Below, piece by piece: positions 7,928 to 16,212 of a stretch of DNA of 43,537 nt. This stretch comes from Actinomycetota bacterium (lineage in GTDB: Bacteria > Actinomycetota > Acidimicrobiia > Acidimicrobiales > Ilumatobacteraceae). Where the stretch lies: assembly GCA_963169215.1 (NCBI GenBank), contig CAUJEE010000024.1, positions 1 through 43,537 of the forward strand, written 5' to 3'. The notes under the pieces were generated by a model that searched no databases, was not told the DNA's origin, and was given only the letters and a program-made list of their open reading frames with translations. The position numbers were made by a program, and so were the translations under genes. Position 1 is the stretch's first letter. Each line of letters starts with the position of its first letter.

Positions 7928-7949
7928 TGGATCCTCCTCAGTGTGTGGT

Positions 7950-9629
7950 TCAGTTCGTTGTCACCACCGGGCCGAGCCCGGCGTCGATCGCCTCGATCAA
8001 CCGCTCTCGCAGTTCTTGCTTGCGCACCTTGCCGCTGCCGGTCATCGGCACCGCCGCTTGCGCGAGCACCAGCACGGCCTGCGGGCGCTTGTAGCCCGCC
8101 AGCGCGTCGCGGCAGAAGTCGTCGAACGCGGTCGAGTCGAAGCTGTCGCCGGCGGCGGGGACGACGGCCGCGCCCACCACCTCGCCGCGGTCACCGCCGG
8201 GCAGGGCGAAGACGTAGGCCGAGGCGACGCCCGGGGCGCGGGCGAGGGTGGCCTCCACGTCGGCCGGGCTGACGTTGATGCCGCCGGTCTTGATCACGTC
8301 CTTGATGCGCTGCTCGTAGTGCACCCGCCCGTCGATGTCGACATGGCCGAGGTCGCCGGTGCGGAAGAAGCCGTCGACGGTGAAGGTGTCCGCCGGGTCG
8401 ACCTTGTAGTAGCCACGCATCAGTCGCGGGCCCTTCACCTGCAACTCGCCGCTGACGCCGGCATCGACCGGTTCGCCACTGATCGGGTCGACGACGCGCA
8501 ACTCGTTGCCGGGCAGCAGGAAGCCCTGGGTGTGCATGCGCACGTCGAGCGGGTCGGATGCGTGCGTGCACGAGAACGCAGTGGCGGTCTCGGTCATGCC
8601 GTACATGTTCACGCCGCCGAGGCCGTCGGCCGGTGGCTGCGCGCACAGCACGTCGTAGGGGGCGGTGCCCTTGTGCAGGCGGCTGTGGTCGCGCGTCGCC
8701 CAGTCGGCGTGGGTGAGCAGCTGTTGCAGTTGATGTGGCCAGATGTGCCAGGTGGTGGCCCCCTCGCGCTCGATCAGTTCGAGGGCCACGCCGGCATCGA
8801 GGTTCGGCTGCAGGATCAGCGCCGCGCCGTGCGACAGGGTGCCGAGCATCACGTTGATGCAACCGGCAGAGAAGAACAGGGGGAAGTAGAACCACACCAC
8901 GTCTTCTGGCAGCAGGCCCTGGTAGCGGCCGATCAGGTGGCCGTTACCGGCAACGGCGCGGTGGGGGAGCAGCACGCCCTTGGGGCGGGCGGTGGTGCCG
9001 GAAGTGGTGAGCAGGAAGCAGTCGTCGCCGGCAACGACAGCTTCGGTCAACGCGCGCGTCACGCTGCTGGGCACCGCCTCGCCGCGGGCGAGCCACTGCG
9101 CCCACGGCGTGCAGCACGCGGGCAGGTCGCCCTCGCCGCTGACGGTGACACTGCGCAGCGCCGGCATCTCGGCGAGGTACAGAGGGCCTGGCCACGCTTG
9201 CGCCACCCCGGGTACGGTCTTGGTGAGCAACTCGAGGTAGTCGCGCCCGAGGAACTGGCGCGACATGAACAGGTGCTCGATGTCGGCATGGCGCAGGTGG
9301 TACTCGAGGTCGTCACCGTGCACAAAGGTGCTGATCGGCGCGAGCAGGGCGCCGATGCTGGTGGCGCCGAGCGCGAACGCCACCCACTCCGGGCCGTTCT
9401 CCATCAGCAGGCCGACGCGGCTGCCCTTGCCCACGCCGGAGGCGACGAGCGCCCGTGCATGGCGATCGGCCTCGGCGGCCAGCTCGCGGTACGTCCAGCG
9501 CGCGTCGTGGGTGACCAGCGCGGTGCGGTCGGCGAACTGCGCGCAACTGCGGGCCATGAGTGCGGGCAGCGTCGCGGGTAGCGCCTCCTCGACTTCCGCC
9601 GGGCCACCCGGCGCGGGGCGATCAGACAA
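7950..9629 (-). CDS. AMP-forming acyl-CoA ligase (class I adenylate-forming)
   Basis: 559 residues from a TTG at 9629-9627 that overlaps the preceding stop; AGGAGGAGG six bases upstream decides this start over longer frames. The P-loop LLTTSGTTARPKG, YGMTETAT, FRTGDLG, KTGGINVSP and the C-terminal G-S-G-K-V-R-K (catalytic lysine) are all intact. It activates a carboxylic acid as acyl-AMP and then acyl-CoA in the cytosol. Directly coupled to the fused CoA-transferase, it is the second ligase of this operon (the other is at 20483). The two are divergent in sequence, so they probably act on different acids, for example the parent compound and a released side-chain or ring fragment (inference). 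Confidence 0.93.
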   Translation of the reverse strand: MSDRPAPGGPAEVEEALPATLPALMARSCAQFADRTALVTHDARWTYRELAAEADRHARALVASGVGKGSRVGLLMENGPEWVAFALGATSIGALLAPISTFVHGDDLEYHLRHADIEHLFMSRQFLGRDYLELLTKTVPGVAQAWPGPLYLAEMPALRSVTVSGEGDLPACCTPWAQWLARGEAVPSSVTRALTEAVVAGDDCFLLTTSGTTARPKGVLLPHRAVAGNGHLIGRYQGLLPEDVVWFYFPLFFSAGCINVMLGTLSHGAALILQPNLDAGVALELIEREGATTWHIWPHQLQQLLTHADWATRDHSRLHKGTAPYDVLCAQPPADGLGGVNMYGMTETATAFSCTHASDPLDVRMHTQGFLLPGNELRVVDPISGEPVDAGVSGELQVKGPRLMRGYYKVDPADTFTVDGFFRTGDLGHVDIDGRVHYEQRIKDVIKTGGINVSPADVEATLARAPGVASAYVFALPGGDRGEVVGAAVVPAAGDSFDSTAFDDFCRDALAGYKRPQAVLVLAQAAVPMTGSGKVRKQELRERLIEAIDAGLGPVVTTN

Positions 9630-11985
9630 GGACGCCCTCCTCCTGCAGCCGGGCGATGGTCGCCGCGTCGAGGCCGAGCAGATCGCGGTAGACGTAGTCG
9701 TTGTGCTCGCCGAGGGTCGGCGTGGGGCGCACCACCTGCGGCGGCGACGCGGTGAGGTGCCACGGGGTGGCGTAGATGGTGCACGGGTCGAAGCCCTCGT
9801 AGTCGTGGGGCACGGTGAGGCCGCGCGCCACCCAATGCGGGTGCTCGTTGCGCTCCTCCAGCTCGAGCAGCGGCGACGCAGGCACTCCGGCGGCCACCAA
9901 CCGCTCGGCCGCATCGTCGCGGTCGAGCCCGGCTGCCCACGCGGCCACGCACGCGTCGATCTCGGCGATCCGTGCCCGCCGCCCGGCGGCAGTGCGCAAC
10001 TCGGCGTCGTCGGCCCACTGCGGCTTGCCCACCAACGCGGCCAAGCTGCTCCACTCGTGTTCGTCACGCACCGCCAGCGCGAGCCAGCGATCTTCACCGG
10101 CGGTGGCGTACAGGCCGTGCGGGAAGTAGCTGGAGTGGGCGTTGCCCTGCGCGCCGGCGACGTGGCCGGTGAGCTGGTAGTCGAGCAGCGGCTCGCCCAT
10201 CGAGGCCGCCGAGCATTCGATCTGGCTGACGTCGACGAACTGCCCCTTGCCGGTGCGGTCGCGGTGTTCGAGCGCGGCGAGCGCACCGATCACGGCCTGC
10301 ACCGACATCGCGATGTCGCCCAAGCCGAACGGCAACAAGCCGGTGCTCACGCCTTCTTCCGGGTAGCCGACCATCAACTCCAGGCCGGAATAGCCGGTGG
10401 CGATCGAGGCGAAGCCGCGCATGCCGCGCAGCGGACCCTGCTGGCCGGCCATGCTCATCGACACCACCACCAGGCGCGGGTTGGCGGCCAACAGCGCATC
10501 GGCACCGATGCCGTTCTTGGCCATCTTGCCGGCGGCGTAGTTGTCCATCACGATGTCGACCGACTTGGCCAGTTCGCACACCAGGCGCGACCCCTCGGCG
10601 GTGGCGACGTTGATCGTCGTCGACATCTTCGAGCGGTTGTTGTGGCAGAAGAACGGCGAGGTGTAGTTCAAGAAGCGCATCAGGTCCTGACGCTTCGAGG
10701 TCTCGACGCGGATCACCTCCGCGCCCATGTCGGCCAGCAGTTGACCGGCCATCGGCCCGGCCCAGTTCCAGCCGAAGTCGAGCACGCGGATGCCGTCGAG
10801 GGCGCGCTGTGGGCGCTCGCCGCGGGGCAGCACCACCGGCTCGCGCGCCACGTCGGCAGCCGACGACGAGCCGAGCGCTGGCCCGGCCGCGGCCACTGCG
10901 GTGGGCGATTCGCCGAACAGGTAACCGGCCTTGGGGATCTTGCGCGCGGCACCGCCGATCTCCACCTCGGCCCACAGGCCGCGGTAGGCGAACTGCGGGC
11001 TGGCCAGCACCTCGTCGACGGTCTGGGCGACACCCATGACGATGCTCTCGGCCGCGGCCATCTCCAGCAGTTCGGCGCGGGTGTAGCCCATCAGCCACTC
11101 CTGGAAGTGGCGATGCGCGGGCTGCGCGTCGACCAGGCCGAGATAGATCGAGTTGCGCGCCTCGTCCTTGGCCCACTTGGGGTTGTCCATCAGGCCGAGG
11201 AACGCCTCCCACTGCGCCGGGGTGGTGGAGGCGATGCAGACGAAACCGTCGGCGCAGCTGAAGAACCCGGTGGGGTAGGGGGCCCCGCCGAGCAGCGTGC
11301 CGCGACGCACCCAGCGGTTGCCGTTCTTGACGCTGACGTTGTGCATGCCGCCCACCAGGTAGGCCATCACCTGCGCGGTGGAGATGTCGATACCCTGGCC
11401 GAGGCCCGACCGGCGCCGCTCGCGCAGCGCGCACAGCACCGCCGCGGCACCGTGGAACGCGGCCTGGTACTCGGCCTGGTCGAAGGGGATGCGCAGTGGC
11501 GAGTGGTCGGCCGAGCCGAGCCCAAGCGGCAGCGAACTGGCCGCCTGCGCGGTGAGGTCGCAGCCCGGACGATCGGCCCACGGCCCGCTGCGCCCATAGG
11601 ACGACAGCGACACCGCGAGCAGGTGGGGGTGGCGGGCAGCGAGCGTGTCGAAGTCGAGGCCCGCCCGATCGCGAGCCGCAGGGGCGATGTTGTCGACCAC
11701 GATGTCGGAGCCGGCGAGCAGTTCGTGCAGCCAGGCGACACCCTCCGCCGTCTCGAGGTCGGCGACCACGCTGCGCTTGCCCGCGTTGAGGTAGTGGAAC
11801 AGCCCGCTGCCTTCCGGGTCGGGCCGATCACCGGCGAACGGGCCGGCGTGGCGTGACGGGTCGCCGGTGGGCGACTCGACCTTCACCACGTCGGCCCCGA
11901 GGTCGGCCAGCAGCCGCGCGCAGAACGGCGCGGACACATGCGTGCCGACCTCTACCACCCGCAGTCCGGTGAGCGCGCCGCTCAC
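9622..11985 (-). CDS. Fused tandem CaiB/BaiF family (class III) CoA-transferase
   Basis: 787 residues from GTG at 11985, which overlaps the previous TGA and has GGAGG five bases upstream. Two CoA-transferase domains lie head to tail, about 1-390 (GLRVVEVGTHVSAPFCARLLADLGADVVKVE) and 405-787 (GIRVLDFGWNWAGPMAGQLLADMGAEVIRVE). The first keeps the catalytic aspartate in R-P-G-C-D143-L-T-A-Q-A. The matching place in the second reads M-R-G-F-A-S-I-A-T-G, without Asp. The fusion therefore looks like an active/inactive pseudo-dimer. Family members move CoA between carboxylic acids without ATP, or act as racemase-related enzymes. Placed between a ligase and a hydratase, it may recycle CoA between product and substrate acids. 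Confidence 0.93.
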   Translation of the reverse strand: MSGALTGLRVVEVGTHVSAPFCARLLADLGADVVKVESPTGDPSRHAGPFAGDRPDPEGSGLFHYLNAGKRSVVADLETAEGVAWLHELLAGSDIVVDNIAPAARDRAGLDFDTLAARHPHLLAVSLSSYGRSGPWADRPGCDLTAQAASSLPLGLGSADHSPLRIPFDQAEYQAAFHGAAAVLCALRERRRSGLGQGIDISTAQVMAYLVGGMHNVSVKNGNRWVRRGTLLGGAPYPTGFFSCADGFVCIASTTPAQWEAFLGLMDNPKWAKDEARNSIYLGLVDAQPAHRHFQEWLMGYTRAELLEMAAAESIVMGVAQTVDEVLASPQFAYRGLWAEVEIGGAARKIPKAGYLFGESPTAVAAAGPALGSSSAADVAREPVVLPRGERPQRALDGIRVLDFGWNWAGPMAGQLLADMGAEVIRVETSKRQDLMRFLNYTSPFFCHNNRSKMSTTINVATAEGSRLVCELAKSVDIVMDNYAAGKMAKNGIGADALLAANPRLVVVSMSMAGQQGPLRGMRGFASIATGYSGLELMVGYPEEGVSTGLLPFGLGDIAMSVQAVIGALAALEHRDRTGKGQFVDVSQIECSAASMGEPLLDYQLTGHVAGAQGNAHSSYFPHGLYATAGEDRWLALAVRDEHEWSSLAALVGKPQWADDAELRTAAGRRARIAEIDACVAAWAAGLDRDDAAERLVAAGVPASPLLELEERNEHPHWVARGLTVPHDYEGFDPCTIYATPWHLTASPPQVVRPTPTLGEHNDYVYRDLLGLDAATIARLQEEGVLV

Positions 11986-13229
11986 TTGGCCTCCTTCACC
12001 GGGGCGGTCCACACCACGTTGCCTGCCTCGCGCGACGGCAACTCGACCGTCGCCGTGCCCTCCGAGGTGCGCTCACCGCGGGGGTGCGACTCGGTGTGGA
12101 TGACGAGATCGACGAGGTGACGATCGCCCTCGACACGCTTGGCGGTGACGGTGGCGAACAGGCGCACTGCGTCGCCCTGCCAGTGGAACCCGCGGAAGGC
12201 CAGCCCCAGCTTGCGCAGCATGCCGTGGTCGCCGTACCACGACATGAGCAGTTGGGTGAACCAGTTGAGCCGCTCGAACCCGGCCTCGTAGGCACCGGGC
12301 ATGCCGAGATAGGTCTGGCACCGCTCGTTGGTCCAGTGGATCGCCACCGGCGGCTCGGGCACGTTCTCCTCGTTGCGGATCGGCAGCCGCGGCGCGGCCT
12401 CCCACAGCTGCATCGCCAGTTCGTGGCCGACGAACCAGCCGCCGGCACCGAACGCCATCTCGAACGCGATCTTGCTGGTGAGCGTGATCGGGCCCTTGAT
12501 GATGTGCGGCACCTCGAAGCCGACCTCGACATCTTCGTAGTAGAGCGGCTCGGCGCCACGGCGGTTGGCCAGGTTGTGCGTGCGGTACTCCTCCCACACT
12601 GCCGCCAGTTCGTCGTCGGTCCACTGGTGACGCTCGATGCCCGCGTACTTGCCCGACTTGCGCGCCTTGTTGCGCGAGAAGCGGTGCCACGAGGTGCGAT
12701 AGGCGCCGATGTAGTCGCCGTCGAGGTTGTAGGCCTCGGTCTCGTAGCGCTGGACCGCGGCGCTGCCACCGGCGAACTCGCTGTCGATGATCTGCGCGTC
12801 GGTGAGGTACGACCGCGAGGCGATCGGCTCGCCGGCGAACATCGGCCGCTCCCACTCGTACTCGACCCCGCGCCAGATGGTGTGACACCCGGGGAAGCCG
12901 TCGGTGGCGCCGTTCACCGTCTCGGTCCAGCACAGCGTGGCCGGGGGAGCCAGCAGGCGACCCCAGTTCGACCGTTTGGCGTAGCCCTCGTCGAGGTACA
13001 GCGGGTTGAGGTCGGCGATACCGCGGGCGATGCGGCCACCGGTCTCCTTGGTGATCTGGAAGTTGGCGTTCTTCGGCCGCCACGCATCGGCCCTGGCCAG
13101 CTCTTCCTCACTGAGGTTGATGCGGAACATGGTGCCGCGTTCCTCACGCGACACTCCCTTGCGTTCGAGCAGCCGATCGAGGCTCGCCTGGGTGATCTCT
13201 CCCCAGATCTCTCCTTCGTGCAGTGGCAT
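11982..13229 (-). CDS. Fused double-hotdog MaoC-like acyl dehydratase
   Basis: 415 residues, ATG 13229-13227. Two hotdog regions: the N-terminal one (about 25-185) has the FAS1-dehydratase-like opening and A-D-L-N-P-L-Y-L-D, a variant of the D-x-N-P-x-H hydratase-2 motif with Tyr in place of His. The C-terminal one (about 225-410) has LYYEDVEVGFEVP followed by IHWTNERCQTYLGMPGAYEAGFERLNWF and ends in a TATVELP strand. Such tandem MaoC proteins hydrate 2-enoyl-CoA thioesters with bulky acyl groups, as in steroid side-chain breakdown (family knowledge). It is coupled to the CoA-transferase by a GTGA overlap. The hydratase step fits after the two acyl-CoA dehydrogenases of this operon. Confidence 0.85.
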   Translation of the reverse strand: MPLHEGEIWGEITQASLDRLLERKGVSREERGTMFRINLSEEELARADAWRPKNANFQITKETGGRIARGIADLNPLYLDEGYAKRSNWGRLLAPPATLCWTETVNGATDGFPGCHTIWRGVEYEWERPMFAGEPIASRSYLTDAQIIDSEFAGGSAAVQRYETEAYNLDGDYIGAYRTSWHRFSRNKARKSGKYAGIERHQWTDDELAAVWEEYRTHNLANRRGAEPLYYEDVEVGFEVPHIIKGPITLTSKIAFEMAFGAGGWFVGHELAMQLWEAAPRLPIRNEENVPEPPVAIHWTNERCQTYLGMPGAYEAGFERLNWFTQLLMSWYGDHGMLRKLGLAFRGFHWQGDAVRLFATVTAKRVEGDRHLVDLVIHTESHPRGERTSEGTATVELPSREAGNVVWTAPVKEAK

Positions 13230-13270
13230 GGTGGGTGTACTCCTTGTGTTGGGGGTCAGCGGTCGAGGGG

Positions 13271-14215
13271 TCAGCGGTCGAGGGCGAAGAAGCGGACGGC
13301 GTTGTCGTACAGCACAGCGCGCTTGGTCTCCTCGCGGATGTCGAGTTCGAGGAACTCGGCCTTGCAGCGTTCGAGGCCCAGCCCGTTGGTGCCGAACAGC
13401 ACCTTGTCGCGGCCGCGCGACGAATCCATGAAGCGCACCAGCCGCTCGTCGAGGCTGTGCGGGTAGTAGGCGGAGATGTCGCCGTACACGTTGGGGTGGC
13501 GCCACAACATCGAGCACCACTCGTCGACCCACGGCCAGCCGGTGTGCGACAGGTTGATGCGCAGGTCGGGGAACTCGATCGCCACGTCGTCGGCCAGCAT
13601 CGGTCGGCCGCAGTCGGATGGCAGCACCTCGGCCGAGTGGCCCACCTGGAAGCCGACGGCGATGCCGAGCTCGACGCACTTCGCATAGAGCGGGTAGAAG
13701 CGGCGGTCGTTGGGGGGCAGGCCGTACGACAGTGGGTGGAACCACACGTAGCGGAACCCGAACTCCTTCACCGCCCGCTCCACCTCGGCCAGGCTGTCGG
13801 TGATGCGGAACGGGTCGTACGACGCGGTGCCGATGATCCGCCCGTCCGACTCGGCCACCGCCTCGGCGACCGCCTCGACCGGGTAGTTCATGATGAAGTC
13901 ACGGTGGTAGTAGTACGACCACATCTTCGTCGCGCACACCGAGACGTGCGTGTAACCGAGGGTGTCCATGTCGGCCAGGCACTCGGCCGTGGTGGCGTGC
14001 CCCGACAGCATCCCGGCGCCGCCCCTGCGCGCCGGACGGCCCTCGCGCTCTTGCTCGGCGGCCGGCGGACGCGGCTTGCTGATCGCCTTGAACGTGGTCT
14101 CGAGCATGATCTGGAACTCGCGGAACTCGAACGGGTTGCCGGCCAGTTGGCTGCGCACCTCGAGCAGGTGGTTCATCACGTCGATCGTGGGATAGGCGGT
14201 GAGGTCGGTGGTCAT
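13271..14215 (-). CDS. Amidohydrolase_2-family protein with degenerate metal site
   Basis: 314 residues, ATG 14215-14213. The fold is the ACMSD/amidohydrolase-2 TIM barrel: TIDVMNHLLEV at the start, FRYVWFHPLSYG, GFQVGHSAEV, INLSHTGWPWVDE and KVLFGTNGLG. Family members normally bind zinc through an N-terminal H-x-H, two later histidines and a final Asp. Here the first motif is M14-N-H16 and the final Asp is N277, while H193 and H224 remain. Two of the usual ligands are thus replaced. Either the reaction is metal-free (some decarboxylase or hydratase relatives) or the metal is held differently. Residues 48-70 are a charged, low-complexity insert. It lies inside the ligase/CoA-transferase/ACAD operon, 41 bases from the MaoC gene. 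Confidence 0.8.
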   Translation of the reverse strand: MTTDLTAYPTIDVMNHLLEVRSQLAGNPFEFREFQIMLETTFKAISKPRPPAAEQEREGRPARRGGAGMLSGHATTAECLADMDTLGYTHVSVCATKMWSYYYHRDFIMNYPVEAVAEAVAESDGRIIGTASYDPFRITDSLAEVERAVKEFGFRYVWFHPLSYGLPPNDRRFYPLYAKCVELGIAVGFQVGHSAEVLPSDCGRPMLADDVAIEFPDLRINLSHTGWPWVDEWCSMLWRHPNVYGDISAYYPHSLDERLVRFMDSSRGRDKVLFGTNGLGLERCKAEFLELDIREETKRAVLYDNAVRFFALDR

Positions 14216-14223
14216 GGGGCCTC

Positions 14224-16212
14224 CTAGATCTCCAGGCCGACAAGGGCGCCGTGGCGGGTGGCCTCGGCCAGTTGGCGGGGCACCCAGGCCGACCCGACGA
14301 GGAACAGTCGGGCGTCGGTCTGGGCGGCGGTGAGTTGGCGATAGCAGCGATCGTCGGGCACCGATCCGTACACCAGCACCACGCTGTCGAAGCCGTCGTA
14401 CCGATGGGTGGTGCCGTTGAATGCGTCGACGAAGGTCAGTTGCGGCCCGTCGACGGCCGTCAGGCGCTTACCGGTATGGATCGGCAGGCTGTGGTCGGCG
14501 ATGCGGCGCATCACCGGGCCGATCGAGTAGCGGTCGATGCGACTGCCGATCATCGTCCACTTGTGGAAGATTTCCACCTGGTGCCCGGCGCTGGCCAGGT
14601 GATCGGCGATGTTCGGGGTCTCGAAGTGGTCTTCTTGCGACACGACCGCCACGCGGGCACCCACCTTGGCCGTGCCGGCGAGCACCTCCCAGCCCTGCAC
14701 CACGTGCGGCTGGTCGATGCCCGCGATGGCCGGGCGGCGGGGCACCGAGCCCGTTGCGCAGGCGATGGCGTCGGGTTCGAGGGCGAGCACGTCGGCCACC
14801 GACGCTTCCACCCCGAGGCGCACGTCGACACCGAGGCGGCTCAGCTCGTTCTCCTCGAAGTAGACGAAGTCGGCGAACGAATCGCGCCCGGGAGCGCGGG
14901 CGGCGAGGTTCACCTGGCCGCCGAGGGCCTTGCCCCGCTCGAGCACGACCACCCGATGGCCGCGCCCGGCGGCGACGCGCGCCACCTCCAGCCCGGCCGC
15001 ACCGCCACCGACCACCACCACTCGCTTGCATTCGCTCGCTGGGCGATGGCGCGCGGCCCATTCGAGTTCGCGCCCCACCACCGGGTTGACCGAGCACACC
15101 GGCTTGCGGAACATCGCCGGCACCGACTGGTCGATCGACTCGCCGATGCAGCGGTTGCAGCCGATGCAGCGGCGGATCTCGCCCAGCCTGCCCTCGCGGG
15201 CCTTGCGCGCGAAGTCGGGGTCGGCGATGCCGGCGCGGGTCATCGCCACCAGATCGCAGATGCCCGACGCGAGCAACTCCTCGGCGACCACCGGGTCGTT
15301 GACCCGGCCGGCGAACAACACGGGCGTGGGGTGCACATCGGCGCGGATCGCGCGCGCGACCTCGCGGAACTGCGCGTGCTCGTAGTAGGAGGGCTGCACG
15401 TAGGGGGCGCCCCACGAGTGGCCGACGTCGACGTTGACGAAGTCGAGCATGCCGTCGGCGGCGATGATCGTGATCATCTCGCGCATGTCGAGCAAGGTGT
15501 AGCCGCCCTGGCGCTGCTCGCTGGCGCAGATGCGCACGCCGAGCGCAGCGGCTTGCCCGATGCGTGAGCGCACTCGCGCGAGGATCTCGCGCACGAACAG
15601 CGTGCGCCCCGCGGCATCACCACCCCAGCGATCGGTGCGGTGATTGAGCGCCGGCGACAGGAACGTCTGCGGCAGCGTCTCGTGGGCGCAGTGGATCTCG
15701 ATCCCGTCGGCCCCGGCGGCCACCAGTTGCGCGGCGCTGGCCGCGTAGGTCTCGAGCACGTGCTCGATGCCCGCCTCGTCGAGTTCGTGCGGGGTCCAGT
15801 CGTAGGCCTCGACGATCGGTGTCGCCGACGCGGCGAGTGTGTGGTTGAGGTGGGTGAGCTGGAAGACGGCCACCGCACCGGCGGCGTGCGTGGCCTCGAC
15901 GAAGCGGGCGTTGGCCTCGACGAACCCCGGGAAGGTGTAGAGCGGGATGCGCACCGCGGCCGCCCCGGGGTGGAACTCGTCGGCGGCCTCGGCCGGCAGC
16001 GGCGAGTCGAGCACGATCGTCTCGCCGCCGATCCAGCCGGTGCCGCCGCGCGCCTTGGCGACGTGGTGCTCGATGAACGCGTCGTCGGGGAAGCCGGGCA
16101 TCGCGCCGGCGCCGATCGAGTTGGTCGTCTCGCAGATGCGGTTGGGCACGCGCATCGGCCCGACGTCGAGCGGCGCGAACAGCAGCGGGAAGTTCTCGCC
16201 CGACGGGGTCAT
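14224..16212 (-). CDS. FMN/4Fe-4S/FAD oxidoreductase (dienoyl-CoA reductase/TMADH-like)
   Basis: 662 residues, ATG overlapping the upstream stop (ATGA). Residues about 5-345 form the old-yellow-enzyme barrel (FAPLDVGPMRVPNRI; DGIEIHCAHETL; LSPALNHRTDRWGG). C349-x2-C352-x2-C355 and C373 bind a 4Fe-4S cluster with the close spacing I associate with trimethylamine dehydrogenase rather than the C-x2-C-x3-C of FadH. R-V-V-V-V-G-G-G-A-A-G-L-E-V at 397-410 begins the second dinucleotide-binding domain. Family members reduce 2,4-dienoyl-CoAs or related conjugated systems, or oxidise amines. Next to two acyl-CoA dehydrogenases, removal of a conjugated double bond is the likely job, but the exact reaction is unproven. 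Confidence 0.9.
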   Translation of the reverse strand: MTPSGENFPLLFAPLDVGPMRVPNRICETTNSIGAGAMPGFPDDAFIEHHVAKARGGTGWIGGETIVLDSPLPAEAADEFHPGAAAVRIPLYTFPGFVEANARFVEATHAAGAVAVFQLTHLNHTLAASATPIVEAYDWTPHELDEAGIEHVLETYAASAAQLVAAGADGIEIHCAHETLPQTFLSPALNHRTDRWGGDAAGRTLFVREILARVRSRIGQAAALGVRICASEQRQGGYTLLDMREMITIIAADGMLDFVNVDVGHSWGAPYVQPSYYEHAQFREVARAIRADVHPTPVLFAGRVNDPVVAEELLASGICDLVAMTRAGIADPDFARKAREGRLGEIRRCIGCNRCIGESIDQSVPAMFRKPVCSVNPVVGRELEWAARHRPASECKRVVVVGGGAAGLEVARVAAGRGHRVVVLERGKALGGQVNLAARAPGRDSFADFVYFEENELSRLGVDVRLGVEASVADVLALEPDAIACATGSVPRRPAIAGIDQPHVVQGWEVLAGTAKVGARVAVVSQEDHFETPNIADHLASAGHQVEIFHKWTMIGSRIDRYSIGPVMRRIADHSLPIHTGKRLTAVDGPQLTFVDAFNGTTHRYDGFDSVVLVYGSVPDDRCYRQLTAAQTDARLFLVGSAWVPRQLAEATRHGALVGLEI

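Noticed and set aside
9265-11856. An 863-codon plus-strand frame opposite the CoA-transferase and ligase
   Set aside because: Shadow of the minus-strand genes, which have intact motifs and ribosome sites.
12084-13466. A 460-codon plus-strand frame opposite the MaoC and amidohydrolase genes
   Set aside because: No recognisable domain; the minus strand encodes clear hotdog and amidohydrolase folds.
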